From: an uncultured Methanolobus sp.
GTDB taxonomy: Archaea > Halobacteriota > Methanosarcinia > Methanosarcinales > Methanosarcinaceae
DNA length: 64,000 nucleotides
Reading direction: 5' to 3'
NCBI RefSeq assembly: GCF_963665675.1
Contig: NZ_OY762426.1
Location: 2,480,001-2,544,000 of the forward strand
Positions 45,624 through 56,109 of this stretch are shown here, one piece after another. Made by a program: the position numbers and the translations under genes. The notes under the pieces were generated by a model. That model ran no database searches. It was given only the letters and a program-made list of their open reading frames with translations, and was not told where the DNA came from. The number at the start of each line of letters is the position of its first letter. Positions within the stretch are counted from its first letter, which is position 1.

Positions 45624-48600
45624 TCAGCTTCTTTCCCGTTTTCTGAGACTTATACAACAGACAGCAAGGACAAATGCAGCTATTGCTGTAATGCTTTCAA
45701 ATGCAGGTGTGTTATTCACCGGTTCTGTAGTTTCTTTTCCAACAGCATCGTTGCTTTCGACTGAATCTGTTGACATTTTAGTTTCATCAGAGTCCAGGGA
45801 TTTTTCTTCAGAATCTCCAACTATTGCAAACGGTGAGAATCCTGATGTCTCAGCTTCAAAGTGCAGATACTCATCACTTTCATCGGTCAGTTTTGTATCG
45901 AGCTTTTCCCATTCTCCTTCAGAATAGTGCAAGAGCCTGATAGAACCTTCATCAATGTCATTTTCCTCAAGCCACTGTCTGCTGACCTTGAACCCAATTA
46001 CACAGTCCTTAATATTGTCAGAATCAGAGAATCCTGATTTTCCAACCCATATGTTGAGATTGCGGTACACCGTTCCTTCAGGTTCCTTATCCACAAGGGC
46101 AGATGTATCATGCAGGTACTCGATGGTTGCAGATATCTTACCCCAGTTACGGGAAGCTGTGAACTGGATGAATTCAACTTCGTTGTTTTCATTATCAAAG
46201 TCGTATTTTGTGCCTGAATCTTTTGTTACGAACTCTGATTTAACATCCTTGAATGCGATGTTTTCGTAAAGTTCACCGGAGGTGCCACCACCGCCTCCGC
46301 CACCGCTACTGCCGCCGGAGCTTGTAGTGGTGGTAGTAGGGGATGTATTAGATTCGGATGGTATCTCTGTGTGAAGGATAATCAGACCATTTAATGTGTC
46401 AGCTACATAGATGTAATCTTCAAAAATATCGATGTCAAGCACAAATCTGCTGTCATAAATACCTGCAATTAAAGGAGAAGTTGGATCACTGATATCAAGT
46501 ACATAGACACCATCATTACCTGCAGCTACGTATACATAATGACCTGAAATTGAAACACTGTATGATTCACGGGATATGGATTTACAGTGGTTGGCAATAA
46601 ATGGTGATGAATGGTTGCTGATATTTACAATAACAAGTCCATAGTCTTCATGGTTAGCAACATAAGCATAATTGCCAGATACAGCAATATCCATTACATA
46701 ACCAACACTGCTCAAACTGCCTACAAAAGATGGGTTTGTTGGGCAACTGATGTCTATTATAATTAATCCCTCATCGCCTGCACCAAGATATGCATAATTC
46801 CCTGAGACTGTTATATCTCGTATACATTCTCCAATATCATAGTTACTAACAAGTTTTGGATTTGTAGGGTCACTTATGTTGACAATACAAATGCCATTAT
46901 TATAATCGGCTATATAGGCATAATCATCCATAATATCAATATCATAAGCTCTACCTGCAGTGTTATAGCGACCAATGGTTGATGGAGATGTAGGTATTGT
47001 GATATTCATGATTCGAAGTCCATAATATCCATCGGCTACATAAGCATAGTTTTCATTAATTGCAACCTCGTTATAACTATACACTTCATTTGAACTGCTT
47101 TTAAATAATGGATTTGTAGCGTTTTGAACATCCACAATCTTAAAACCATCGGAATCCTCTATGTATACATAATTTTCAAAAGCTGTAATTTGCTCTGCGT
47201 ACGTAGTGGTGTCATATTGGCCTGCAAAGCCTGGTGATTTTGGATTGTTTAAGTCTATAACAACAAGACCATTTTCCCAATTTGTTAAATAAGCAAAATT
47301 ATCATTTGCAGAAATTTCATAAAAGTATCCTTCATAACTACTTTCAAGCATTGGTGATGCAGGATTGCTGATATTTATAATGTCAAGGCTATTAGAATCG
47401 TCTACAAAATATACATAATTTTCAGATACATTAATATGAGGAACACCACAGGTAGTATTATAACTACCTATAATGGATGGCAAAGAAGAATTACTTATAT
47501 TGACAATAGTAAGACCTTGGTTATGAACAGCTACATATGCATAGTTGTCTGAAACAGAAATATCTGATATGTAGTTATCAAGTGTACATTGGCCTGCAAA
47601 TGTGGGTAAAGTAACATTGTCAATATTAACAATAACAAGCTTGTCACCTGTCATGCCCATGTAGGCATGTTTATTTGAAACAAAAACTGTTTCCGTGTAT
47701 CCGCATCCATAATAATTACTTTTGTATAGTGGAAATGTGGGATCACTAATATCTACAATAACAAGTCCGTTATTGCCAGTAGCTAAATATGCGTAATTTC
47801 CTGAAACATCAACATCGTAGACGTAACCCGGATCATAATTCCCAACAATTTGTGGTGACAGAGGATTGGTAATATCAATTATAATGAGTCCATTGTAATG
47901 CGATGCTACATATGCATAGTTTCCTGAAACATCAATATTATTCATCTCTGATGTTGTCATTATCTTTCCTGATTCCAGTATATTGGAAGAATTACTTATG
48001 TTAAGCACTACAAAACTTGAACCTTGCACAACATATGCATAATTTCCTGAAATTTCAATATCATTAATGAAACCACCTAATTGAGACTCAAAAGTTATGT
48101 TCATAGCGCTGTCATTACTTGGTGAAATCTCCCTGCTAATTGCTATGTTTGTTGTTTCAGTGTCGGACCAGGTTCCTTCGTTGTCCTGTACACTAAAATA
48201 AATTGTATGGGTACCTACCGCTAGATCTGATGTACTAAAACTCTCTGAATTACTCAGATGCCCATCTATACTTGATGTCCAGTTGTATCCTGCCACAGTA
48301 CCATCCCAATCAAAACCACTTCCTTCAAAATCTATTTCATCACCTTCAACTGCCATATGTGGAGAAATAGAGATGATTGAGGCTTTTGGTGCATAATTTA
48401 TATTTGATTTATTCATTCCCTCTTTGATAAGACAAAAACTCAGATTCTCATCGTCTTCAACTTCAAAGGAAAGGTCATTTACAATTCTAACATCTGTTCC
48501 ATTTTCTAATTTAATAGGATCAGCATTTCTCATTGATATTGATCCTGAATCAATGCTATCTACCACCAGATTTCCAAATTCATCACCTGGATTAATCACC

Positions 48601-51600
48601 AAGGTAGACCCAAAATCTATTGCCCATAAACCATCTATGGTAATTGATGAGCAATTACTGCTTTTAATATGCACTCCAAAAACAATTAAATTATCAACAG
48701 AAGCCAGATCATCCCATTCACACCACCATGTAGTACCGTTTTCATCAATATCAATTATTATCCCGCATCCCTCACCATTCCCGGAATTGTCCAGTCTCCA
48801 AAACTCTAGCTCAGCCCTCTCGCCGGATGCATTTATTTCCCAAACTTCAAATGTATATCCACTTCCAAGGTCAATGGATTCACCTTCTTTTAATGTAATT
48901 GTTTCATTGCTATCTTTAAGAAGTTTTACTAACATGTCAGATGAATCTGCACTCAATGAAACATATCTATCGCCAAATAGATTTATGACAGGATAACCAT
49001 TGTATGGATAATCTTCAAACGATGCATTAAAATCTACAAGATCGATTGTTGTCTTATATTCCAATGAATTTTCAGGTATTGTTCTTCCAGTCAAATTTCC
49101 ATCATCATAGATTCTAAGTATTTCAGTTGATGAATTGTCATCCTGATTATAGGAAAAAGCTTCAAAATTCGTCGAGTTGAATTCAAGGCACTTTAGTGCT
49201 GTATTTGTTTTTGAATCTAATTCATATATGCCGTATTTTTGAATAATGTCATGAAGATTAGGACCTGTATAAATTGTACTTTTTGTACAATTTGTTTCTT
49301 CATCAATGAACAAAGGCAGATAATCTACATTGTACTCGTTAATAGTATGTTTCTCGTCACAAATCCCATCTTCATCCATGTCTAAATGAGTTTGACTAAA
49401 ACCTGTTCCAAGGGGATTAGTCCAGCAGTTACCGCCAAGGTAAGGACCCCCTACGATATTTTTGCCTGCTGTTTTTTCGATGTTCCAAATGTTTGTCTCA
49501 TTTGAATATTGATATAAGTTTACTGTATTATTTAAATAATTATTATAGATGGTGTTTCCTGAAGAACCGTTGTAAATAACTATTCCCTTATAACTAGTTT
49601 CAATGAAATTTCCTTCTATTATGTTTCCTGTGTTATTCTGGTATAAAAAGAATCCAAGTCCACTTGTTGTTGCTGCTTTTGTGTTTATGAGAGTATTTGA
49701 ATTGTAAATCAAACTTGTGTTGTCATTTTCATTTGGATATATTTCTTCTGTAATAAGTTCAAATTCATTATGTATCTCCTTGCTTGGTGAATTCATACTT
49801 AAAGAACCAACACTTGTGGACTGCATTTCATTAGGGGAAGTGCAAGTTATAGAATTATTACTGAATGAATTATTGTTAGATTTCTCATGCAAATAGATTC
49901 CATATACCTCATTATCTGTAATGATATTATCATGGATGTTGTTGTTGCATGATCGTACAAGATCAAGACTTATAAGGTCATTAGTTGATGATGTTTGACT
50001 AATTATATTGTCATCACTTTCAAAAAGGCATAGTCCAATATAGTCATTAGATTTTAGGGTGTTATTGATGACTTCATTGTTATCTGAATTATTGAGGTAA
50101 ATCCCATATTTGTTTGATTCAACAACGTTATTTTCTATCAGGCAACCTGATGACTCATAAAGGAATACTGCTTTAGAAGAGTCTGCACCAGTTACAGTAA
50201 AACCTTTCAGCACAACATCATCTGAATTAACAAATATTGTATAACTTTGATTATCAATTGGCTTTATCGTAACAGTATCCGGATTTCCAGAGTCAGATGC
50301 TATAGATAATGGTTTATCAATTAGTATATTCTCCGTATATGTTCCCGACTTAACAACGATAGAATTGCCGGAAGTTGAATTGTTAATGGCATCCTGAATA
50401 GAAGTATAGTCACCACTGCCTCCACAATCTACAATGATAGTAGAACTTTGATATGAAGACAAAGGTAATTTATCAATACTTTTTCCTCCAATGGCATACT
50501 CGGTATCGCATATTCCATCTTTATTATTGTCAGCATTTATCTGGCTAAATCCTGTGCCATTAGTGCTTGCCCAGAAATTGCCGCCGAGATATGGACCTCC
50601 GACTATGTTAGTACCAGCTATTTTGGTGATATTCCATGTGTTTGAGCATACACAGTTTGCATTATTAGTGTTAGACAAATAATTGTTATAAATCAAATTA
50701 AAGTTAGAAAAAGAATCAATGAACATGCCAAATTCGGAGTTATTAGAAATGATATTATTTTTTATCGTACTATAACGGCAATCATACATATAGAGACCAT
50801 TATGAGCATTATTTGATGCATTATTGTCACTTATAGTAACATAATCTAAGTAATACAAATCGAAACTGCAATTGTTTGAAACAATTGTGTTATCTGTAAA
50901 CGTACTGTTGTCTGCAACTATCACTCTAATACCTTTGTCACAAAAACTTATGCTATTACCTGTAGTTGCAGTATACCTTTCAGAACGAATATCAATACCA
51001 CGGTAATCACAATATTCAATGCTATTATTTGTCAAAGTATTATGACCACCTGATGATACACCAATTCCTACCAGACTAAAAAAAACATTATTATTAATCA
51101 CAGTATTTCTACTTGATTCGTATATTTTAATAGATGTGTCAATATAGCACATAGTGTTGTTTGTCAGAATATTGTCATTTGAATACTCAAGAAATATACC
51201 TAAACAATTATTTGATAACGAATTGTTCTCGATTAAGATATTTTCAGCACTATCAACAAAGATTCCAGAATAATGATAACTATAATCTTCTACAATTGGG
51301 GCATTTTCTCTAGTAATATTAAAACCGCATATAGTCACATTATCTGCAGTCACATGGATTTCATCGTCTTCCTGGTCAGCAGCCATGATTACAGTATTAT
51401 CAGGATTCCCGGATTCCGATTGAATAGAAATAGATTTATTCACCAATAGATTCTCTGTATAAGTTCCAGACTTAACTATTATGGAATCCCCAGAATCTGA
51501 ATTGTTAATGGCATCCTGGATAGAAGTATAATCTCCATTTCCAGACAAATCTACAGTAATAGTATCAGCCATTGCATTTCCCGCAAGCACAAAAGAAATA

Positions 51601-51644
51601 CACATATACATAACCAACAACATTTTGCAATAATGATATTTCAT
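45624..51644 (-). CDS. Giant surface protein: NosD-type helices, S-layer domain, PKD, double LVIVD propeller, PGF-pre-PGF
   Basis: 2006 residues. In order: signal peptide (1-26); two NosD-type right-handed beta-helix domains, each opening with NGDYTSIQDAINNS or SGDYTSIQDAINNS and ending in GGPYLGGN (about 30-400 and 400-790); an S-layer-like domain (about 800-1110); a PKD-like domain (GSGFDWDGTVAGYNWTSS); fourteen LVIVD repeats of about 42 residues with phrases such as SGNYAYVA and NGLVIVDISDP; a Thr/Ser/Gly linker; a PGF-pre-PGF domain; and a C-terminal helix, PAFESITAIAAFVLAVCCIS, followed by RKRERS. That tail resembles archaeosortase-processed PGF-CTERM signals. Dozens of N-glycosylation sequons occur. 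A large glycosylated, cell-surface adhesin or envelope protein is inferred. Confidence 0.88.
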   Translation of the reverse strand: MKYHYCKMLLVMYMCISFVLAGNAMADTITVDLSGNGDYTSIQDAINNSDSGDSIIVKSGTYTENLLVNKSISIQSESGNPDNTVIMAADQEDDEIHVTADNVTICGFNITRENAPIVEDYSYHYSGIFVDSAENILIENNSLSNNCLGIFLEYSNDNILTNNTMCYIDTSIKIYESSRNTVINNNVFFSLVGIGVSSGGHNTLTNNSIEYCDYRGIDIRSERYTATTGNSISFCDKGIRVIVADNSTFTDNTIVSNNCSFDLYYLDYVTISDNNASNNAHNGLYMYDCRYSTIKNNIISNNSEFGMFIDSFSNFNLIYNNYLSNTNNANCVCSNTWNITKIAGTNIVGGPYLGGNFWASTNGTGFSQINADNNKDGICDTEYAIGGKSIDKLPLSSYQSSTIIVDCGGSGDYTSIQDAINNSTSGNSIVVKSGTYTENILIDKPLSIASDSGNPDTVTIKPIDNQSYTIFVNSDDVVLKGFTVTGADSSKAVFLYESSGCLIENNVVESNKYGIYLNNSDNNEVINNTLKSNDYIGLCLFESDDNIISQTSSTNDLISLDLVRSCNNNIHDNIITDNEVYGIYLHEKSNNNSFSNNSITCTSPNEMQSTSVGSLSMNSPSKEIHNEFELITEEIYPNENDNTSLIYNSNTLINTKAATTSGLGFFLYQNNTGNIIEGNFIETSYKGIVIYNGSSGNTIYNNYLNNTVNLYQYSNETNIWNIEKTAGKNIVGGPYLGGNCWTNPLGTGFSQTHLDMDEDGICDEKHTINEYNVDYLPLFIDEETNCTKSTIYTGPNLHDIIQKYGIYELDSKTNTALKCLEFNSTNFEAFSYNQDDNSSTEILRIYDDGNLTGRTIPENSLEYKTTIDLVDFNASFEDYPYNGYPVINLFGDRYVSLSADSSDMLVKLLKDSNETITLKEGESIDLGSGYTFEVWEINASGERAELEFWRLDNSGNGEGCGIIIDIDENGTTWWCEWDDLASVDNLIVFGVHIKSSNCSSITIDGLWAIDFGSTLVINPGDEFGNLVVDSIDSGSISMRNADPIKLENGTDVRIVNDLSFEVEDDENLSFCLIKEGMNKSNINYAPKASIISISPHMAVEGDEIDFEGSGFDWDGTVAGYNWTSSIDGHLSNSESFSTSDLAVGTHTIYFSVQDNEGTWSDTETTNIAISREISPSNDSAMNITFESQLGGFINDIEISGNYAYVVQGSSFVVLNISNSSNILESGKIMTTSEMNNIDVSGNYAYVASHYNGLIIIDITNPLSPQIVGNYDPGYVYDVDVSGNYAYLATGNNGLVIVDISDPTFPLYKSNYYGCGYTETVFVSNKHAYMGMTGDKLVIVNIDNVTLPTFAGQCTLDNYISDISVSDNYAYVAVHNQGLTIVNISNSSLPSIIGSYNTTCGVPHINVSENYVYFVDDSNSLDIINISNPASPMLESSYEGYFYEISANDNFAYLTNWENGLVVIDLNNPKSPGFAGQYDTTTYAEQITAFENYVYIEDSDGFKIVDVQNATNPLFKSSSNEVYSYNEVAINENYAYVADGYYGLRIMNITIPTSPSTIGRYNTAGRAYDIDIMDDYAYIADYNNGICIVNISDPTNPKLVSNYDIGECIRDITVSGNYAYLGAGDEGLIIIDISCPTNPSFVGSLSSVGYVMDIAVSGNYAYVANHEDYGLVIVNISNHSSPFIANHCKSISRESYSVSISGHYVYVAAGNDGVYVLDISDPTSPLIAGIYDSRFVLDIDIFEDYIYVADTLNGLIILHTEIPSESNTSPTTTTTSSGGSSGGGGGGGTSGELYENIAFKDVKSEFVTKDSGTKYDFDNENNEVEFIQFTASRNWGKISATIEYLHDTSALVDKEPEGTVYRNLNIWVGKSGFSDSDNIKDCVIGFKVSRQWLEENDIDEGSIRLLHYSEGEWEKLDTKLTDESDEYLHFEAETSGFSPFAIVGDSEEKSLDSDETKMSTDSVESNDAVGKETTEPVNNTPAFESITAIAAFVLAVCCISLRKRERS

Positions 51645-51769
51645 ATCAATAACCCTATCACTCTTAATACATTATTGATATATAAACATAATTAATTTTG
51701 TCTGTTCAATAATAAACAGTAAATCAAAAATCAGATAAATAAATGAAGTGAGCGCATGTTCAGCGCACT

Positions 51770-53470
51770 TTAAAGATAAGCTTCCGTAACATATCGATGC
51801 ATCATCCTATGACTGTTGAAATAATAAGCTATCATCTCAATTGAATTGTTCATGAGACTTATCCACTCATCTTTTCTATGGTAGTATTTAGGGATCATGA
51901 TGTATTCCAGTTTATTGTACAGATCATCAAGCTCCATCATCTCAATTTCCTGCGGGGTTTTTTCCACATGTGGCATAGGACCAATGGCATAACCGGTAAC
52001 ACCTTCCACACAACCCTCAAGCCACCAGCCGTCAAGGACACTGAAGTTCACAACACCATTATGGGCTGCTTTCATTCCGCTTGTGCCCGAAGCCTCGAGA
52101 GGTTTTTTAGGATTGTTCAGCCAGATATCCACACCTGAAACGATTTTCATCGCAAGGTCTATACCATAGTTTTCAAGATAGGCAATTTCTATTTCGCCTT
52201 TAAGCTCTTCCTTATACTGGAAAATCCTTTCAATGAATTGCTTTCCCTGTATGTCCCTTGGATGAGCTTTGCCTGCAAAGATCAACTGGATTTTACCGGC
52301 TTCATTTACTTTCCTCAGTCTTTTAAGTTCAGAAAATATAAACGTAGGTCTTTTGTATTCAGTGATGCGTCTTGCAAACCCAATTGTCAGAGTATCAGGG
52401 TCCATATTCGTTCCGCATTTGCTGTTAACATAATCCAGAAGCTCTTTTTTGGCAAGCTGGTGTGCATCCCATATTTCATTATCCGGAATGCTCCTGACCC
52501 TCACCAGAAGTTCAGGTTCATTGGCCCAGCCTGGCAGATATTTATTATAAAGTTTCCTGAAATGCGGACAGACCCATGTATATGAATGTATGCCGTTGGT
52601 AATAGCATTGAACTTGTAGCCAGGGAACATTTTTTCGGAAATTTCCCTGTGTCTTTTTGCCACCCCGTTGATGTAATTGGATAGATTTAATCCGAGAAGG
52701 GTCATATTAAGCTCATGCTCCCCGCCGTATTTTTTGAGAGTCTCCAGATCAACACAATTTCCAATCAATTCAAGCACCAGGTCATGTGGAAATACGTCAT
52801 GCCCACTTTCAATTGGCGTGTGGGTGGTAAAAACACAATGATCCTTTACATATAATGCATTCATATTGTTCTGACGTAGTAACTCAATAGCAAGAAGGCT
52901 GGAATGTCCCTCATTCATATGATATTTGCTGATGGAGCAACCAAGGCTGTTCAGCATCCTTACACCGCCGATTCCAAGTACAATTTCCTGTTTCAGGCGG
53001 TATTTGCTGTCTCCCCCGTAAAGACTGTATGTGATTTGCCTGTCTTCAGGAGCGTTTTCTTCAATATCCGTATCCAGGAAAATAACAGGAACATTTTTCC
53101 TGGTCAGGCTGTAGTGTTCGTAAATCCAGGCTCTTATCCTTACTTCTCTCCCCTGTATCTTAACTGTCACTTCATAGGGCAAAAGTTGCATATAATCAGA
53201 AGGTGTCCAGTCATGCTGATGTTCGGTCTGCCTGCCTGCATCATCCAGTTTCTGCATGAAATAACCTTTTTTGTTAAGAAGGGTAATACCTATTAAGGGA
53301 AGACCCAGATCAGCACTTGCTCTTATGGTGTCCCCGGCCAGTATGCCCAGACCGCCACTGTAGGTTGGCATTTCGTTTTTCAATCCGATTTCCATTGAAA
53401 AATAAGCAATCCTGCGTCCGCTTGCTCCAATAACATTATCCATATTGTCCAGCACCTTTGCATTATACAC
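51770..53470 (-). CDS. glgP: Alpha-glucan (glycogen/maltodextrin) phosphorylase, short archaeal type
   Basis: 566 residues, shorter than the 800-residue bacterial enzymes, as expected for the archaeal form. The N-terminus contains RIAYFSMEIGL and MPTYSGGLGILAGDT, the substrate-binding start of GT35 enzymes, followed by SKYHMNEGHSS and FTTHTPIESGHDVF. The PLP-binding lysine lies in EASGTSGMKAAHNG (about residue 465), followed by DGWWLEG. It releases glucose 1-phosphate from storage glucan. The gene ends a minus-strand row with gpgS and the GH15-like hydrolase, so its product may feed glucosylglycerate synthesis through a sugar nucleotide. Confidence 0.93.
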   Translation of the reverse strand: MYNAKVLDNMDNVIGASGRRIAYFSMEIGLKNEMPTYSGGLGILAGDTIRASADLGLPLIGITLLNKKGYFMQKLDDAGRQTEHQHDWTPSDYMQLLPYEVTVKIQGREVRIRAWIYEHYSLTRKNVPVIFLDTDIEENAPEDRQITYSLYGGDSKYRLKQEIVLGIGGVRMLNSLGCSISKYHMNEGHSSLLAIELLRQNNMNALYVKDHCVFTTHTPIESGHDVFPHDLVLELIGNCVDLETLKKYGGEHELNMTLLGLNLSNYINGVAKRHREISEKMFPGYKFNAITNGIHSYTWVCPHFRKLYNKYLPGWANEPELLVRVRSIPDNEIWDAHQLAKKELLDYVNSKCGTNMDPDTLTIGFARRITEYKRPTFIFSELKRLRKVNEAGKIQLIFAGKAHPRDIQGKQFIERIFQYKEELKGEIEIAYLENYGIDLAMKIVSGVDIWLNNPKKPLEASGTSGMKAAHNGVVNFSVLDGWWLEGCVEGVTGYAIGPMPHVEKTPQEIEMMELDDLYNKLEYIMIPKYYHRKDEWISLMNNSIEMIAYYFNSHRMMHRYVTEAYL

Positions 53471-53555
53471 ATATCATCTAAAAAGAATATATATTAATAT
53501 GTTTAAGAATTAAAAAGGCTTTGTGACAAAATCCTGTAATCCCGGATCAGTTATT

Positions 53556-54767
53556 TTATTGCAGAGTGCCAAGGTCTTTTAATGCTGCATTCTTTAACTG
53601 TTCTCTCAGGTCCGGTATTGCTGACAATGCCCTTTTCCAGTCAGGCATCTGAATGCTTAGGGGTGTTTCCAGATAGGAATTTCCAGTATTCAGGATTATC
53701 TGGGAGAAGGCCTCAACATACCTTTCTTCCACATGCCTGTCATATTTCAGATTATTACATATGGCATCAGCGTGGTGCTGTCTGATAAGATCCTGTGCAA
53801 AGCGTATGTACTTCACATACACACTCTGAATGAACGACCGAGAGATATGGACACTTGTAGTCTCATTGGCAATACGGAGAAGAGTCAGTACAATATCATT
53901 AACCATCTTTGACAGACCTTCACTTACATCCTCTCCGGCATCCTTGTGTTTGTGCTCATAGAAACCAAGGTCAGTCTGACATGTTCTTTTTAGAGAACTA
54001 TTCCTGTATATTTCAGCAAGAAGACCTACCTCAAGTCCCCAGTCGGCTGGAAATCTCAGATGTAGCGCAAGATCTGATGAGAAAGCGAATTCTCCTGCCA
54101 GTGTATACCTGAAAGCCTGCAGATAATCAAGTACATAGGACTCATAGTTAACATCCCTCTGTAAAGCTGCCATGAACGGACGGACAAAGAGGCGGAATAC
54201 TCTTCCATACATTATCCCTTCCTTTCTGTTTATGCGTGCATAATATCCTTTATTAAAAAGGAAGTTGAGTTTTGGATTCAATATGGGATAAAGAAGTTTA
54301 GCGGGGAAGTCCTTTGAATATGTAACAACATCCGCATCATGGAGTGCAATAGCAAATGAATTAAGACTTGCCACACCAATGGCAAGCCATACGTCCTTGC
54401 CCTTGCCTTTAAATTGGGAGAAATCAAGGTCTTTCTCTCCCATTTCTTCAACTACCTTTGAGATGTTTGGGCCATTACACCATACAACTATATGGTCCAG
54501 TTTAAGCTCCCTGAAGAAACGTACAACATGCTCATACTCTTCCCTACTATCAGCGGCAAGCGAAATGACGACCTCGTTGATGAACTTACATTTGTTCAGT
54601 TCATCGCGTATGTTTGCAAGGCACGGACTCTTTATTTCTTTATAAAGCATCGGAATTATCAATGCGGCTGGTCTGGATTTTGAAAGTTCCTGCAAATGAG
54701 TTACCATTGCATCATTGTCTGTCGCAAAATCGTGTATTGTGGTTATTTTCTCCTGATAGAAATCCAC
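53556..54767 (-). CDS. gpgS: Glucosyl-3-phosphoglycerate synthase (GT81-type glycosyltransferase)
   Basis: 403 residues starting at a GTG with GGAG upstream. A GT-A fold is visible: ALIIPMLYKEI, EVVISLAAD and the metal-binding LHDADVVTYSKDFPAKLLYP motif. GEFAFSSDLALHLRFPADWGLEVGLL, seen in pieces in glucosyl-3-phosphoglycerate synthases, follows. The enzyme joins glucose from NDP-glucose to 3-phosphoglycerate. GpgP (57941-58744), encoded 3 kb away, would remove the phosphate to give glucosylglycerate, a compatible solute described in Methanococcoides burtonii. Mannosyl-3-phosphoglycerate synthase is related more distantly and less likely. Confidence 0.85.
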   Translation of the reverse strand: MDFYQEKITTIHDFATDNDAMVTHLQELSKSRPAALIIPMLYKEIKSPCLANIRDELNKCKFINEVVISLAADSREEYEHVVRFFRELKLDHIVVWCNGPNISKVVEEMGEKDLDFSQFKGKGKDVWLAIGVASLNSFAIALHDADVVTYSKDFPAKLLYPILNPKLNFLFNKGYYARINRKEGIMYGRVFRLFVRPFMAALQRDVNYESYVLDYLQAFRYTLAGEFAFSSDLALHLRFPADWGLEVGLLAEIYRNSSLKRTCQTDLGFYEHKHKDAGEDVSEGLSKMVNDIVLTLLRIANETTSVHISRSFIQSVYVKYIRFAQDLIRQHHADAICNNLKYDRHVEERYVEAFSQIILNTGNSYLETPLSIQMPDWKRALSAIPDLREQLKNAALKDLGTLQ

Positions 54768-54846
54768 CAGTAATCACTCCCTTTATTAGTTTGATTCAAC
54801 ATCCGGTTCCGGGGATATGCAAATTATATCATCTGACAAAGAACAT

Positions 54847-56097
54847 TTACTTGAATGAATATTCGTTACCAAATTTGTTGATAAAATTCCTGTAAGCTCT
54901 GATATATTCAGCATGTGGCCATATGAGGGGTATTGTCACATATGCCAGGCCATCTTTCCATTTCGGATGAGAACGGACATTCTCTATCATGGTTACTTTG
55001 CTGTCCCTGAGTATTTTGGCATTGGAGTAATCCTCCAGCCAGAGCTCAAATCTCTCAATGGTTGAAATGTGTTCAGGCAACTTCTGGTTGTGAGCCATGT
55101 CTACCACCCATCCAAGATACATCTCGGCCATATCCATGTTGTCAACTTCAGCAAAGTGATTAGCCAGTTGGCATGTAAAATGGCACCACGGTCCGTATCC
55201 ACCATTGTTTCTCCCCCAGTGTTCAGGATACCTGTTGAGTCCTCCGATTTCGGTGTCCCAGAGTTTTTCATGTATTCTTTTCACGGTGGATTTAATTTTT
55301 ACATCGTGATCACTTAAAAGCCCGAAATATGCAGGCGAGTATTCAACTACGTCTACGTCAATAACAGTAGAGGCAAATGCATCATATCCTATTGGCTTGC
55401 TATTGCGGTCCTTAACTCTGATACATTTTATGAAGGACCTTCTTCTGGGGCTGTACAGACGTGTTAGAATGGACTCTTTTATCTTTTCTGCTTCTACTTT
55501 CCATTCAGCGACATCCTTTCCAATTAACTCTCCCATTTTTACAGCTGCCAGAACCCCTGCACAGCATGCGCAGTTCGCATATATCTCAAAACCATGTTCA
55601 TATGCCGGATATTCATGGATACTGTTAATAGTATGAATAAGGTCTACTTCCTCATTCTTGTTCATGAGTATGAAGTCCACAGCCTTGCTGACCTGTTCCC
55701 AGTATTTTTCCACAAATTCCCTGTCCGCCATTTCATCAAAAAAGGAGGCTCCTGTGGCTTCAAAGTATTTACCCATGGCAAAGAGTACCAGGCCGTTACC
55801 ATCTATCTGAAGGTCTTTGTAGCTTGCATCATTCCCATCAACATCGTATCTCTGGGAAAATTCTCCCAGGGGTTTCTGGGCGTTGAGGACGAATTCAAGT
55901 CCTTTTTTAGCTTCTTCAAGCAGTCCCGCATCAACAGCCCCAAGAATATCCACGGAATGGTCCCTTGGATATATGAATGGATAACGTGTGCCGGGAGGAC
56001 TTGCATAGTATCCTCCTTTTTCATGCTGGTTTTCTTTTAAGATTCTGACACTATTTTCATAAATTTTGGCAGCTTCCGGAAAATTCAAAAAAATCAC
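54847..56097 (-). CDS. GH15-like glycoside hydrolase (six-hairpin)
   Basis: 416 residues of alternating helices forming an (alpha/alpha)6 barrel. Motifs resemble GH15 glucoamylases and archaeal trehalases: RYPFIYPRDHS near residue 40, QIDGNGLVLFAMGKYFE, YEHGFEIYANCACCAG and GGLNRYPEHWGRNNGGYGPW, and near the end ISTIERFELWLED. It lacks the N-terminal beta domain of typical glucoamylases. Likely substrates are alpha-glucosides such as glucan ends or glucosylglycerate; the neighbourhood with gpgS and glgP favours one of these (inference). It starts 12 bp after the unknown gene upstream, so the two are cotranscribed. Confidence 0.8.
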   Translation of the reverse strand: MIFLNFPEAAKIYENSVRILKENQHEKGGYYASPPGTRYPFIYPRDHSVDILGAVDAGLLEEAKKGLEFVLNAQKPLGEFSQRYDVDGNDASYKDLQIDGNGLVLFAMGKYFEATGASFFDEMADREFVEKYWEQVSKAVDFILMNKNEEVDLIHTINSIHEYPAYEHGFEIYANCACCAGVLAAVKMGELIGKDVAEWKVEAEKIKESILTRLYSPRRRSFIKCIRVKDRNSKPIGYDAFASTVIDVDVVEYSPAYFGLLSDHDVKIKSTVKRIHEKLWDTEIGGLNRYPEHWGRNNGGYGPWCHFTCQLANHFAEVDNMDMAEMYLGWVVDMAHNQKLPEHISTIERFELWLEDYSNAKILRDSKVTMIENVRSHPKWKDGLAYVTIPLIWPHAEYIRAYRNFINKFGNEYSFK

Positions 56098-56109
56098 TCC
56101 ATTTCGGTC

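Noticed and set aside
46370..48110. A repeat array that might be mistaken for CRISPR or minisatellite DNA
   Set aside because: The roughly 126-bp period is the LVIVD protein repeat within one long reading frame; the units are diverged and there are no identical repeats with unique spacers.
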